IMG/VR virus record: IMGVR_UViG_3300029448_000018
Coordinates: 1 to 64,000 of that record
Reading direction: 5' to 3' (one strand)
DNA: 64,000 nucleotides
Origin: a virus
Shown: positions 15,401 to 23,236 of the stretch, in pieces
How positions within the stretch are numbered: the first letter of the stretch is position 1
How the letters are laid out: each line of letters begins with the position of its first letter
Position numbers and translations under genes: made by a program
Notes under the pieces: model-generated
Told to the model about the DNA's origin: nothing
Seen by the model: the letters and a program-made list of their open reading frames with translations, nothing else
Database searches by the model: none

Positions 15401-18217
15401 GAAGAAGAGTTGGCAAAAGCGCACAGAATTTTAGTTGCTAAAGTAGCACCAATGATAAAGGAAAAAATGGAAGAAGCAGACCCAACTGCATTTGACCCGA
15501 ATGACCCACAGAAATTTATTGATAACAATGCAAGGATGTTTCGTGATGCTCAACGATATATTTCCAACGTTTCTCATTCTGTACACGGTTTAACAACGAC
15601 AGGGTATGGGGTTGACTTTACAGATGTAGAAACAAAATCTGCTGAAAATAAAGGCTTTCATCAAAACGTTGCTTCTCATCTACAAGAACATGGTTTTCCA
15701 ATTACAGGTAACATGAGTGTAGACGAAGTTCTTGAAGCGTTAGCAATAGAAAAAACACCACAGTCGAAAGAACATGCAAGAGAACTTATTGAGCGTTCTA
15801 ACACTTTGAATCAACCATTACACGCAAGTACTGTTAATCAACTCATTTCTCATGGGGGTATTACAGACGTACATGGAACAGACATTTCTCATATGCATGA
15901 TGAATCGTTAGGAGAGAAAGAAGGAAGTGAACTCAATCCTGAACAAAAGTTTGCAGTAATGGTACAAACATTAGGCTATCACGATGCAGTACAAGAATTG
16001 CATAAAGAAATAAATTCAGATAAAGAATACAAAAAAGCACAGTATATCCATGCACTTCCTCGTAGATTTAAGCAACTTATGAACTCAAACACTCAATTTG
16101 GTTCCGCTATTGATGCTAATGGATTGGAATACATCAATAACGATGTATACGATGCACAAGGGAAGAAAAAAGGTTCTGCTGGAAAAGGACGACCACAGAT
16201 TACTGCTGAAACAAGAAATAATCTTGATTCTATTATTCATTACAATCCTTCCGTACAACAAGAAGAAAGACCAGAAGAACCTACTACTTCAATAGTTACA
16301 AGAGCAGGAATGACACAAATTCCTGTTGGTTCTTCTAATCCTAACAACGGAAGTATTGTAGATACTTTTGATGCTGGCGCACACCATAGTGGTTGGTTAG
16401 CAAGTCCTTCTGCTGGTTGTGAGTTTACAGCCGATGGTCAAATTATGGCAGGTCAATATGTAGAACAAGGATTGTATCACTCGGTTCCACACGAACTTAC
16501 AGATATGGTTCATGGAAAAGAACTACGTGAACAAGTATGGAATAACGCACCACCCGCACAAGAATCTCGACTTCCTACAAGTGGTATTGACCCTACAACA
16601 TTCATTGCTATGAATGAGGACCCAAGTAAATTAGCATTGAGTGAAATGAGTGATTACATAGAAGGGTTACTCAATCCTGATATTTTACTCATGAAAGAAG
16701 ATAAACCTGAATGGAATCCTCTAATACGCCCTATGCACCGTATTTTTGAACTAAGTGATTTAGAACACCTACGTGGATTTAGTGGTTCGTGGGTCGTATC
16801 AAAATGGTACGATGGAAAGCGTGTTATGATAATTAAAAATGGTGAAGAGATTACTGCTCTCAATGAATCAGGTAAAAAAGTAGGTCTGAAAAAGGCTCAT
16901 AGAGAAGCATTACAAAAAGTCAACGACAATAATTTTGCAATAGATACCATTCTTGGCGATGTAGATTTGAACGTTATAGATATACTAAATTACGATAACA
17001 ATGATATTACAGATATGCAAGTCTTTGAACGAATCAAAGTCATACGTTCTCAATTTGAAAGTCATGAGAATGTCATTGTTCCGGGTCCTCACGATACAAA
17101 GGTAACAGATAGTGAAGGACTCAAAGAAAGTGTAGAACGAATGCAAAAAGAACATGAGAATATTTTGCTAAGAGATTCTAAGTCCACATATATGCGTGGA
17201 GAATTTAGACACCCTAAGTGGGTATTGTATAGACCAACTCGTGATTACAATTTCATTGTTCTTGATAGAAGAGGTAATGGTCCTTACACATATCAATTAG
17301 GTGCGGGTCCTCTTATTGACGATGGTGGATTGGCTAATCGAGCGATTGAACACAAAGGTGAGTACTACATGGATGTAGGTACAGCACGTAATCAAGATAA
17401 AGCGTACAAAGTCGGAGATGTAGTGCGAGTATCAGTAAGTGGAGTTACAAAGAAAACTCGTGGGCAAAGAAATGTTTTCACCGTACAAGTAAAGCAAATA
17501 GAAGGCGTAGGTGAAGGTGAAGGACCTGCAAGTGCAGAATCATTAGACTTGTTGACAAAATCGTATGCCGCTATCAATATTCCACATAATGTAGAATATG
17601 ATGAAGAAGGATTCCGTGTTGTACTCAAAGATATTGATACTGTAACATACCAAGTAGATGAAGTAGGAAATATGTGGTATCTTCATTCCCCTCAAGGTAA
17701 TATGGATTTACTATTCAAAAATCAGTATGCAGTAACATTAGCGGAGAGCCTTCAACCATTTTGGGGTTCTGTAGCACCTCTTATGTTATCAGGAGTATTG
17801 AAAACAGAAGAAGAATTTAGTTCTCCGCCTAAAAAACATACACCAAAAGAAATCGAAGAAGGTTCTGTTGGTATCTTAGAAGAAGATGATGAAAATAGAT
17901 TACTTAAACCAGAAGATAAGAAAAAAGCGATTGAAGTTATTCTAAGGACACTTGATACACTCACAAAAGAAAAATTGACATGGACTGGACCGAGAGGTTT
18001 GGGAATTGATGTAGGTACACCTACAGAATCACCAAGTGGACCCACAAAAATCACAGAAGAAGAAAATCTTCCAGATTTCGATGGAAGAACTGATGAAGAA
18101 AGAGATAAAGATGACAAAAAACCAAAGCACATAAAGCCTGTTGATGTTTCAACAGAAGAAGGTGAAAATCTCCATTTAGACTATGAAAACGATACCCCAG
18201 TACTTTCAAAGGTATAA
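12452..18217 (+). CDS. 1921-aa protein with DNA-ligase-like C-terminal domain
   Basis: Starts at ATGA overlap (12452); ATG at 12470 is an alternative. Residues 1-1380 are unrecognised, hydrophilic and helical, with an AWNSMEK copy of the recurrent tag near residue 39. From about 1435 to 1710 the sequence follows the order of ATP-dependent DNA ligases: KWYDGKR (motif I region, 1451-1457), LGDVDL (III), IDILNYDNNDITDMQVFER (IIIa, a very close match), ENILLRDSKSTY (IV), KWVLYRP (V) and then an OB-fold-like stretch (YKVGDVVRVSVSGV). Motif I does not fit KxDG exactly: Trp occupies the Lys position and the Lys is one residue earlier. Motif IV has EN for EG. The last 200 residues are acidic and disordered. 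It could be an active, unusual ligase or a DNA-binding relic in the virion. Confidence 0.7.
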   Translation: MKGGVKMSYTQLDHATYDLLKSLDDGLDLERNAAEYIIAWNSMEKSPREPILGSLLVLAEDVIAKKEKEELPEFEYDKGDDTGEGLLHNIEDTQDDLTNHIWLDGLQGGKNLSDHFSTWPVYRPNPANHPYREHHFPFHPANHPALRLHATTGKPHWVEMLRAHVFGGYMDEEAKMEKEYIKHLKDNKHPLAFGFKPQGSKSKSMNLLGTPEVFGTIGTHQKDFYERDYHRWKKSNEASNIKDSLVEEGRSSQDIQKILREAHFDQKANEWLTEDSVLDDDYNVHPTPLGHHGFKLGLEWFSPEERTAIRQQIDEHGLDNVSTIELPSGQKIPSSRFTYNALMRKTPEMNWAVRSPRMMGRNSHLRLEDNDTDYELGEGGRFLQSALGNAVHLPYEGKEESIADFILEEINNLYADDMKNAGKGYKRKLKYLPRLNLHKNDSPEDLTWEGLKDAEKSQFGKRTQKIDHSRIPIEDILFLAGFDPKTREPIQNHELHGSMEGPIVPLEWIENMEKQASGHMNLQQQEKDIRNHLSFLKAAHGPHPSEDKPSYWRTSEDGDYTYGPGNFWNKLYQGTGGAGMSLSTYNEILHALTANEDGNSLLGEVHESGTMGEKKTIVPNQNNLSLAAHFMPERSQEHGHFDANTKKYVHHNAPKLIQNILSPVNVSRPIPSGTSHSGFKEGATTKNNFSEHKSSLSPQYEYMIRHMTDKERQIFGSHLKPFDNTLTRNPFLHHATYRGYVPYSSDKQIYDNAADTHKRIMRFGYQNHLNTPSEKSVTSFNDLLRGEGEVSGGETPEDMFSFLNWGVSKPSYNKVKDYLNTSKRAFGLRLLTNITKVIGSQKPRDILEYLQAEDFTDLREKMGFDAVHDTTPIGDIVGGLLDDIHLDIKERPQTYKHKKPTMEDAVRTAISFGGALPAIDKEQKLQDESDDLLQQLNEADEIDKPLIREKLTDVTSKLTAMQQKAIEGVQGKGTTHWKIDSKREEELAKAHRILVAKVAPMIKEKMEEADPTAFDPNDPQKFIDNNARMFRDAQRYISNVSHSVHGLTTTGYGVDFTDVETKSAENKGFHQNVASHLQEHGFPITGNMSVDEVLEALAIEKTPQSKEHARELIERSNTLNQPLHASTVNQLISHGGITDVHGTDISHMHDESLGEKEGSELNPEQKFAVMVQTLGYHDAVQELHKEINSDKEYKKAQYIHALPRRFKQLMNSNTQFGSAIDANGLEYINNDVYDAQGKKKGSAGKGRPQITAETRNNLDSIIHYNPSVQQEERPEEPTTSIVTRAGMTQIPVGSSNPNNGSIVDTFDAGAHHSGWLASPSAGCEFTADGQIMAGQYVEQGLYHSVPHELTDMVHGKELREQVWNNAPPAQESRLPTSGIDPTTFIAMNEDPSKLALSEMSDYIEGLLNPDILLMKEDKPEWNPLIRPMHRIFELSDLEHLRGFSGSWVVSKWYDGKRVMIIKNGEEITALNESGKKVGLKKAHREALQKVNDNNFAIDTILGDVDLNVIDILNYDNNDITDMQVFERIKVIRSQFESHENVIVPGPHDTKVTDSEGLKESVERMQKEHENILLRDSKSTYMRGEFRHPKWVLYRPTRDYNFIVLDRRGNGPYTYQLGAGPLIDDGGLANRAIEHKGEYYMDVGTARNQDKAYKVGDVVRVSVSGVTKKTRGQRNVFTVQVKQIEGVGEGEGPASAESLDLLTKSYAAINIPHNVEYDEEGFRVVLKDIDTVTYQVDEVGNMWYLHSPQGNMDLLFKNQYAVTLAESLQPFWGSVAPLMLSGVLKTEEEFSSPPKKHTPKEIEEGSVGILEEDDENRLLKPEDKKKAIEVILRTLDTLTKEKLTWTGPRGLGIDVGTPTESPSGPTKITEEENLPDFDGRTDEERDKDDKKPKHIKPVDVSTEEGENLHLDYENDTPVLSKV

Positions 18218-18223
18218 TAGGGG

Positions 18224-18231
18224 TCTATATA
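18224..18231 (+). promoter_or_regulatory. TATA-box candidate before protease/capsid genes
   Basis: tctatata is centred about 28 nt upstream of the ATG at 18256, in a 38-nt gap. That spacing would give an almost leaderless transcript, as is common in archaea. It would allow separate, strong expression of protease, scaffold and capsid protein. Confidence 0.4.
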
Positions 18232-18255
18232 CCATGACGAGGAATTGTTGATTCA

Positions 18256-19635
18256 ATGCTCGCTCTCAAGCAACCAGAACAGGGTCTTTCACTCCTCAAG
18301 AGTGGAAGTGACCTCGTTGTTGCTGGATATGCATCAGTTGAGTTGGTCGATAAACAAGGCGACCTTATCACTCGTGGTGCTCTTAAGAGTGCATTTGACG
18401 GTTTCATGAAGAGTGATAAGTACCGCAATGTACAACTTGCTCATTCAAACATCCAAGTCGGTGAAGTCTTGGATTCTTATGTAGACAACAATGGAAGAAT
18501 GTGGAAGTCCGAATGCGACGACACAGGAATGTTTGTTGTCGTTCAACTCCGCAATGATATTGAGAAGGCTCGTGAAGTAGCCGCTGAAATCCGCAAGGGT
18601 AACCTTCGTGGATTCTCCATTGGAGGACAAGCATTCAAGAGGGTGCGAAAGTCTGATAGTGTAAAAGGCGATTACCAAGAGATTTCAAAGATGGAATTGC
18701 ATGAGATTACTATTTGTGAAAAAGGTATTAACCCTGAAGCACAATTTAGTATTTTAAAGGAGGACAACAATATGACTGATTTGAATACAGTAATGGAAAG
18801 ACTTGAAGCACGACTTGATGCAATGGAAAAGGGTGAGATTCCTCCTCAACTCCGTGAGAGCATTAAGGATAAAAAAGACGACGAACCAAAGGAAGAAGCA
18901 TCTTCCGACAAAGGTGATGACGATATGAAAGAAGAAAAGAAAGAAGGTAACCCATTTGCAAAGGGCGACGAGTTCAGCGATGTTATCTCATCTGAATACC
19001 TTAGTTGGATGGAAGATACTCTCAAATCCGCTGGTGTAGATACAAATCAAGCACGAGCACACTTTGATGACTTGCAAAAGCAACAAATGGGTGGATTCGA
19101 CAATCCTGACTCCGTTGACGGTGCTGACTACTTCGGTGGTCAAGTTCGTGGACGAGGACAAGAAGGTGGCAACCCATCAACTGGTGCTATCTCCGCACTC
19201 ACAGCAGGTGGCGGAAAGCAACCTGCTGGTGCTCAGGGACCTGCTAAGGTTGCAAAGGGAGATTACCTTTCAGCCTCTACAGTTTCACAATCCGACATCG
19301 AAGCCGCTTACGAAGTTTACAAAGCGGCGGCATTGGAACAACAATTCCGTGGTAACCTTGAATCCGAGTTCTCATCCCGTCTTTCTAAAGAGATGGAGAT
19401 TGCTAAGAACGAAGAAGCACGAGCACACTTTGACGCTCGTGAGCCACTATCGGAAGTACTCAAGTCTATTGAGTCTCTTTCCGAGCGAATTGACAACCTC
19501 TCAACCGAGAGCGTTTCAATCCAAAAGTCGGCTTCTTCACCAAACATTGAAATTCCCTCCACCCAAGATTTGGGTAACATGACTTGGGACGAGGTACACA
19601 ACCTCGCTGACAAGGCAATTAGGGGAAGCAACTAA
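18256..19635 (+). CDS. Prohead protease fused to scaffold
   Basis: Caudoviral prohead maturation protease with a C-terminal scaffolding region, 459 residues. Residues 1-170 hold the protease: VAGYASVELVDKQGDLIT, catalytic His63 in LAHSNIQVG, catalytic Ser121 in LRGFSIGG, and the closing MELHEITICEKGINPEA. Residues 173-459 are acidic and helical with coiled coils (MERLEARLDAMEKG; LSERIDNL) and end in GNMTWDEVHNLADKA, the likely capsid-binding tail. The protease would cleave scaffold and capsid protein during maturation. A strong internal ribosome site allows separate scaffold synthesis. The gene directly precedes the capsid gene, the usual order. Confidence 0.93.
   Translation: MLALKQPEQGLSLLKSGSDLVVAGYASVELVDKQGDLITRGALKSAFDGFMKSDKYRNVQLAHSNIQVGEVLDSYVDNNGRMWKSECDDTGMFVVVQLRNDIEKAREVAAEIRKGNLRGFSIGGQAFKRVRKSDSVKGDYQEISKMELHEITICEKGINPEAQFSILKEDNNMTDLNTVMERLEARLDAMEKGEIPPQLRESIKDKKDDEPKEEASSDKGDDDMKEEKKEGNPFAKGDEFSDVISSEYLSWMEDTLKSAGVDTNQARAHFDDLQKQQMGGFDNPDSVDGADYFGGQVRGRGQEGGNPSTGAISALTAGGGKQPAGAQGPAKVAKGDYLSASTVSQSDIEAAYEVYKAAALEQQFRGNLESEFSSRLSKEMEIAKNEEARAHFDAREPLSEVLKSIESLSERIDNLSTESVSIQKSASSPNIEIPSTQDLGNMTWDEVHNLADKAIRGSN
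18756..18774 (+). promoter_or_regulatory. Internal ribosome-binding site and start for scaffold
   Basis: aaaggagga followed 7 nt later by ATG at 18772, in frame with the protease gene (codon 173), exactly at the protease/scaffold boundary. It is among the best Shine-Dalgarno sequences in the window. Confidence 0.7.
18772..19635 (+). CDS. Scaffold protein from internal start
   Basis: In-frame 287-residue product of the internal start, identical to the C-terminal part of the protease fusion. Nested protease/scaffold pairs are known in phages such as lambda (C/Nu3). The product begins MTDLNTVMERLEARLDAME, a coiled coil, continues through an acidic and Gly-rich middle, and ends with the NMTWDEVHNLA motif. 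It would be made in excess over the protease and fill the prohead before being digested. Confidence 0.65.
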   Translation: MTDLNTVMERLEARLDAMEKGEIPPQLRESIKDKKDDEPKEEASSDKGDDDMKEEKKEGNPFAKGDEFSDVISSEYLSWMEDTLKSAGVDTNQARAHFDDLQKQQMGGFDNPDSVDGADYFGGQVRGRGQEGGNPSTGAISALTAGGGKQPAGAQGPAKVAKGDYLSASTVSQSDIEAAYEVYKAAALEQQFRGNLESEFSSRLSKEMEIAKNEEARAHFDAREPLSEVLKSIESLSERIDNLSTESVSIQKSASSPNIEIPSTQDLGNMTWDEVHNLADKAIRGSN

Positions 19636-19654
19636 TCTAAGGAGATGATGAACA

Positions 19655-20758
19655 ATGGCAAGAGATTACATACGAAGCATTACTGACATGGAACGCTACT
19701 ACTACGGTGCTGGCAACGCAATGGGTTACTCCTACTCCGGTAGCGAGTTGCTCAAGGCTGACGCACCTATGCTTTCCACAACAGCGGGAACATACCAAGC
19801 GATTTATGGTCGCAAAGTTTGGTCCCAACTAAACCAAGAATTTAACGCATTCTCAATTCTACCAAAGCGTCCGTGGGAACGAAGTGGATGGCGAGTCATC
19901 ACAGAACGTCCTTCCTTTACTGTTGGCGGCGGTGTTGCAGAGAACGCAACACTTCCTGACACAACCAAGCCGACCTTCCAGCACATTGCGGCCAAGCCTA
20001 AGACTGTGGTTCACACATTCGACATGAGCGAAACTGCAATGTTCCTTGCTGACAAGGACGATGGACTTGGCGACATCCGTTCTATCCTAAAGGAAGAAAT
20101 GGGTAAGCACCACGCAGAACACATCAACAAGATGATGACCGCAGACAAGGCTACACTCGCAGGTAACGACTTTGAATCACTTGACCGTATTACGGTTGGT
20201 TCAAACGAAACTGGAACTGACATTGACATGTACAGCATTGACCGAAGTGCAAACTCTTGGTCTTACTCAGAAGTCAATCAAAACGGTGGAACAGACCGTG
20301 TTCTGTCCCTCGACCATCTTGATGACCTCTTCCAGAAGTGCTGGACTCGTGGTGGTAACCCGAAGGTTATCCTTACAGGATATGACACACTTATGCGTCT
20401 ACAACAACTTCTACAATCCCAACAACGTTTCCTTGAAGAGAAGCGTGTCACCCCAACCTACAACGGTGTAAAGGGTGTACCGGGTATTGAAGCAGGTTTC
20501 ATTGTTGCAACATACAACGGTGTTCCAATCATTCCATCAAAAGACGTACAAACCGATACTCTAAGTCGTATGTACTTCCTTGATACTGATTACCTGTACT
20601 TTAGCACAGCAATTCCAACGCAATACTTTGAGAGTGGTATCGAAACTGGTGACCCATTCGCTATTAACCGTCTTGGACAAGAGGGTATGTACCGAACTAT
20701 GGGAGAACTATGGACTACTTTCTACGGAGGTCACGGTTCAGTCCGAGACTTGAAGTGA
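19655..20758 (+). CDS. Major capsid protein, HK97 fold
   Basis: Main shell protein. 367 residues, located immediately after the protease/scaffold and preceded by aaggagatgatgaaca. The N-terminal 40 residues (MARDYIRSITDMERYYYG...) are short for a delta domain; the body shows the usual capsid features: SQLNQEFNAFSILPKRPW, VGGGVAENATLPDTTKP, HHAEHINKMM and a C-terminal RLGQEGMYRTMGELW. Codon use is distinct from neighbours: Tyr is nearly always TAC and Ser often TCC, as expected for a highly translated gene. A site near residue 30-45 may be cut by the protease, but I cannot identify it exactly. Confidence 0.9.
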   Translation: MARDYIRSITDMERYYYGAGNAMGYSYSGSELLKADAPMLSTTAGTYQAIYGRKVWSQLNQEFNAFSILPKRPWERSGWRVITERPSFTVGGGVAENATLPDTTKPTFQHIAAKPKTVVHTFDMSETAMFLADKDDGLGDIRSILKEEMGKHHAEHINKMMTADKATLAGNDFESLDRITVGSNETGTDIDMYSIDRSANSWSYSEVNQNGGTDRVLSLDHLDDLFQKCWTRGGNPKVILTGYDTLMRLQQLLQSQQRFLEEKRVTPTYNGVKGVPGIEAGFIVATYNGVPIIPSKDVQTDTLSRMYFLDTDYLYFSTAIPTQYFESGIETGDPFAINRLGQEGMYRTMGELWTTFYGGHGSVRDLK

Positions 20759-20792
20759 GGCTAATGGAAAAAACATATGGAGATGATTTATT

Positions 20793-21257
20793 ATGACAAC
20801 AGAAACAAAGACACAAAAAGGATTGACAATTTCTTTCGATGACGGTGATTTCACAAGCGGTACAGTCTCGGTTCTCTTGGACCTTGACTTGCGTACAGGA
20901 ACACCAGTCGATGAAACTGCTTGGTTAGACGGTAATGCTGGTGGTTCATACCCCGGTTCTCTTACTGGTTTTACCGCACAAAATTCCGATGGAAAAGCGG
21001 CAGGAAGTATGCGATTGGTACAAATTGCATTCACACTTGCTGATGCGGCTGAACAAGTATTAGTTCTTACAGCAGGGGCTTCAAAAATTATTGGAGTACT
21101 TGGTACTTCTTTCGCAGTAGCCGACAAGACCCTATCTGCAACCTTCACTAACACTGGTGCGGCTCCAGCCGCTAAGACTGGCGCACTTCTTCCAGCAATC
21201 GTCCTTCACGGAGAGGCGGCTGGTGCAGGAACAGTAACGGCGGTTTTGCTCAATTGA
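20793..21257 (+). CDS. Putative head decoration protein
   Basis: 154 residues, rich in Ala, Gly, Thr and Val, predicted all-beta, with no cysteines. It has ggagatga upstream and codon use like the capsid gene. Its place right after the major capsid gene is where capsid-stabilising or decoration proteins are usually found. That assignment rests on position and composition, since I recognise no motif. Confidence 0.55.
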   Translation: MTTETKTQKGLTISFDDGDFTSGTVSVLLDLDLRTGTPVDETAWLDGNAGGSYPGSLTGFTAQNSDGKAAGSMRLVQIAFTLADAAEQVLVLTAGASKIIGVLGTSFAVADKTLSATFTNTGAAPAAKTGALLPAIVLHGEAAGAGTVTAVLLN

Positions 21258-21267
21258 GGGTGATTAA

Positions 21268-21606
21268 GTGCCTCACGTAACCTACACAGGTCCCTTCTAC
21301 GAACGAAGGCGAAGAGATTCAAATGCTTCGTGGATTCGTGGAAAAATGGAAGAGGTTACTCAAGAGTGGCTTAACGAGTGGAAACACACTTTACCTGAAA
21401 CTCACTTCCTTATCGAAGGAGATGAAGGAGTTACAGTCGATGGTGGAAATGATGGATTACCAGACAGCGGATGGAGTCGAAAAGACATACTTACATGGCT
21501 TGACGAGCAAAACGTTGATTTACCTAATGGTTACATCACTAAAACAAAGGCACTCACTCTTGTAGACGAGCACTTGAACCCAACAGAAAATGGAGATGAA
21601 GAATAA
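21268..21606 (+). CDS. Small head protein with LEM/HeH-like C-terminus
   Basis: 112 residues from GTG, with gagggtga 4 nt upstream. The C-terminal 45 residues (GWSRKDILTWLDEQNVDLP...TKTKALTLVDEH) fit a helix-extended-loop-helix domain of the SAP/HeH/LEM type, often used to bind DNA or, in phages, found in neck and head genes. The N-terminal half is charged with several Trp. The next gene starts on its stop codon (TAATG). Confidence 0.6.
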   Translation: MPHVTYTGPFYERRRRDSNASWIRGKMEEVTQEWLNEWKHTLPETHFLIEGDEGVTVDGGNDGLPDSGWSRKDILTWLDEQNVDLPNGYITKTKALTLVDEHLNPTENGDEE

Positions 21607-21932
21607 TGGCAGTAACAATAGACCCAAGACCAACAGTATTTGGCGACAGAATGATTGTAACAGGTACTTACGCCGCTGGCGATAACGCAATTGACCTAAC
21701 TGGAATGCTTGCAAGTATAGACTTTGCAGGTGCAAATTCAAGCGGTGCTATTGCGGCACGACCTATCACAGACACAGGAGGTACGGCTAACCTTCAAAAT
21801 GTCGTATTTGGTGTAGATGTTCGTATAGATGGTACAACCGTCCGTTTGGCGGCTGGATTGGCTGATGGAACAATCGGTGATACAGCACCCGCACAGGCTG
21901 GAACTTTTATTGCAATAGGTCGCCGTTCTTGA
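21606..21932 (+). CDS. Small beta-rich virion protein
   Basis: 108 residues, Gly/Ala/Thr-rich, predicted beta-sandwich, no charged clusters. It shares overall composition with the next gene (both start MAV and are small beta proteins), so they may be distant paralogues or partners in the capsid. Function inferred from position only. Confidence 0.6.
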   Translation: MAVTIDPRPTVFGDRMIVTGTYAAGDNAIDLTGMLASIDFAGANSSGAIAARPITDTGGTANLQNVVFGVDVRIDGTTVRLAAGLADGTIGDTAPAQAGTFIAIGRRS

Positions 21933-21942
21933 GGTGGCTTAA

Positions 21943-22161
21943 ATGGCAGTACTAAGTGGCTATGGCTCACGAGTAATCGGTCCCTACAGTCCTAAAATGA
22001 TGTCTGACGGTACGGCAACTGCGCTTATCCAAACAGATATTCGTGCCACAGGTGGTACGGGTGCTCTTGGAGTAGCGGCGGGAAGTACAACTGCACTCAT
22101 TAGCATAGAACCGTTTACATCGCTTGGTAACCATTATTTCCTACTTACCTACACAGTTTGA
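21943..22161 (+). CDS. Small beta-rich virion protein, 72 aa
   Basis: 72 residues, preceded by gaggtgg. Short beta-strand pattern with Thr/Ala/Gly, ending in NHYFLLTYTV. No family recognised. It belongs to the cluster of small capsid-associated genes after the capsid protein. Confidence 0.55.
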   Translation: MAVLSGYGSRVIGPYSPKMMSDGTATALIQTDIRATGGTGALGVAAGSTTALISIEPFTSLGNHYFLLTYTV

Positions 22162-22172
22162 GGTGAGTAAGT

Positions 22173-22463
22173 ATGGGATTCGATGTTAGAAGCCTTGACT
22201 TATCCGACATAGTAAGGTCGAGTAAGCAGGGTGTACACGTAGACAAAAGTGGCCTCGCAGACCAAAAGGAACACCCGTTAGCGGGTGTAACAAGAGAGCA
22301 ACGTAATCGAAACCGTGATATTGGTGATGTCCTCAATATCGGTTCAGGAACACGTTGTACACATTGTGGATTCCTCCATTTCCTATGGAGAGCAACTTGT
22401 GCAACTTGCGACAAACCTATGGAATACAACTTAGGACATCGAGATGAAGCAAACCGAGCGTGA
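22173..22463 (+). CDS. Zinc-ribbon protein, 96 aa
   Basis: Starts after gaggtgagta. Residues about 62-82 contain CTHCGFLHFLWRATCATC, a typical four-Cys zinc ribbon. The N-terminal half is charged. It overlaps the following gene by 20 nt. In this position it could be a neck or head-closure accessory; no family recognised. Confidence 0.65.
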   Translation: MGFDVRSLDLSDIVRSSKQGVHVDKSGLADQKEHPLAGVTREQRNRNRDIGDVLNIGSGTRCTHCGFLHFLWRATCATCDKPMEYNLGHRDEANRA

Positions 22464-23223
22464 TTTAATGGTGAAAGTATTAGTTAAAGCAATGAAACCT
22501 CATAGGCAAAGAGTTCTTGCAGATGGTAACGAAATGAAACTACAGCAATTTGCTAATCGTAAAGTTGCTGAACAGATGCGAGCCGCAGGTCAAGACCCAA
22601 CTGGTGAAGGATTTCAATCGGCTCGTGATACAATGATGCGTGATGCTGTAGCCAATCCTGAAAAGCACAGTATCAAATTCATGGGCGAAAGAGTACCCTT
22701 TGAGGGGCAAAACCTTGAACAAATGCTTAGTGAGCCTGATGTAGCAGGTGAGCAAGCGGCTATTGATGCTGAATTTGGTGATGTACATCCAAAATTGGAT
22801 GATGGTGACCCTAAAGTACAACAATGGCAATCATCAAAAGACCCATCTGAATCTCCTCCTCAAACTGCACAAGACAAACTCATGTCTGAAATCATGGACG
22901 AGACAGGCAATCTAAAGCCTGACAACAAATTCATGGATGATGGAGAAGATGAAGATGATATGCCTCCACCAGAAGAAGAGGACGACAGACCAAAGAGTGA
23001 AGATGAACTTCTTGAAAGAATCATGGCACAAAAAGCGGTATCACACATTCGTGGATTCCGTGATGCTTGGAGTGTATTGAAAAATGAGCAAGAACCTGAA
23101 TTTTGCGATAATTGCAACGACCCATACCGATGCTCATGTCCTTCTAAGCGTGAAATGAATGAGCGTATAATTCAAGAAAATGGGCGATTTGTCGGAGAAC
23201 GGGGTACTTTACCAGTTAGATGA
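22444..23223 (+). CDS. Acidic protein with AWSVLK motif and Cys cluster
   Basis: 259 residues. The N-terminal 90 are basic and helical; the centre (about 160-190) is very acidic (DDGEDEDDMPPPEEEDD); then comes the recurrent tag GFRDAWSVLK (tag codons 23065-23082), followed by CDNCNDPYRCSC, a likely zinc site. The C-terminus is basic. No family recognised. The tag links it to the proteins upstream of the terminase. Confidence 0.65.
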   Translation: MKQTERDLMVKVLVKAMKPHRQRVLADGNEMKLQQFANRKVAEQMRAAGQDPTGEGFQSARDTMMRDAVANPEKHSIKFMGERVPFEGQNLEQMLSEPDVAGEQAAIDAEFGDVHPKLDDGDPKVQQWQSSKDPSESPPQTAQDKLMSEIMDETGNLKPDNKFMDDGEDEDDMPPPEEEDDRPKSEDELLERIMAQKAVSHIRGFRDAWSVLKNEQEPEFCDNCNDPYRCSCPSKREMNERIIQENGRFVGERGTLPVR

Positions 23224-23236
23224 GGGAGGGTAATGT

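Noticed and set aside
12452-18217. Treating the ligase-like part as a separate gene
   Set aside because: The frame is continuous and no convincing internal ribosome site precedes the domain near 16700.
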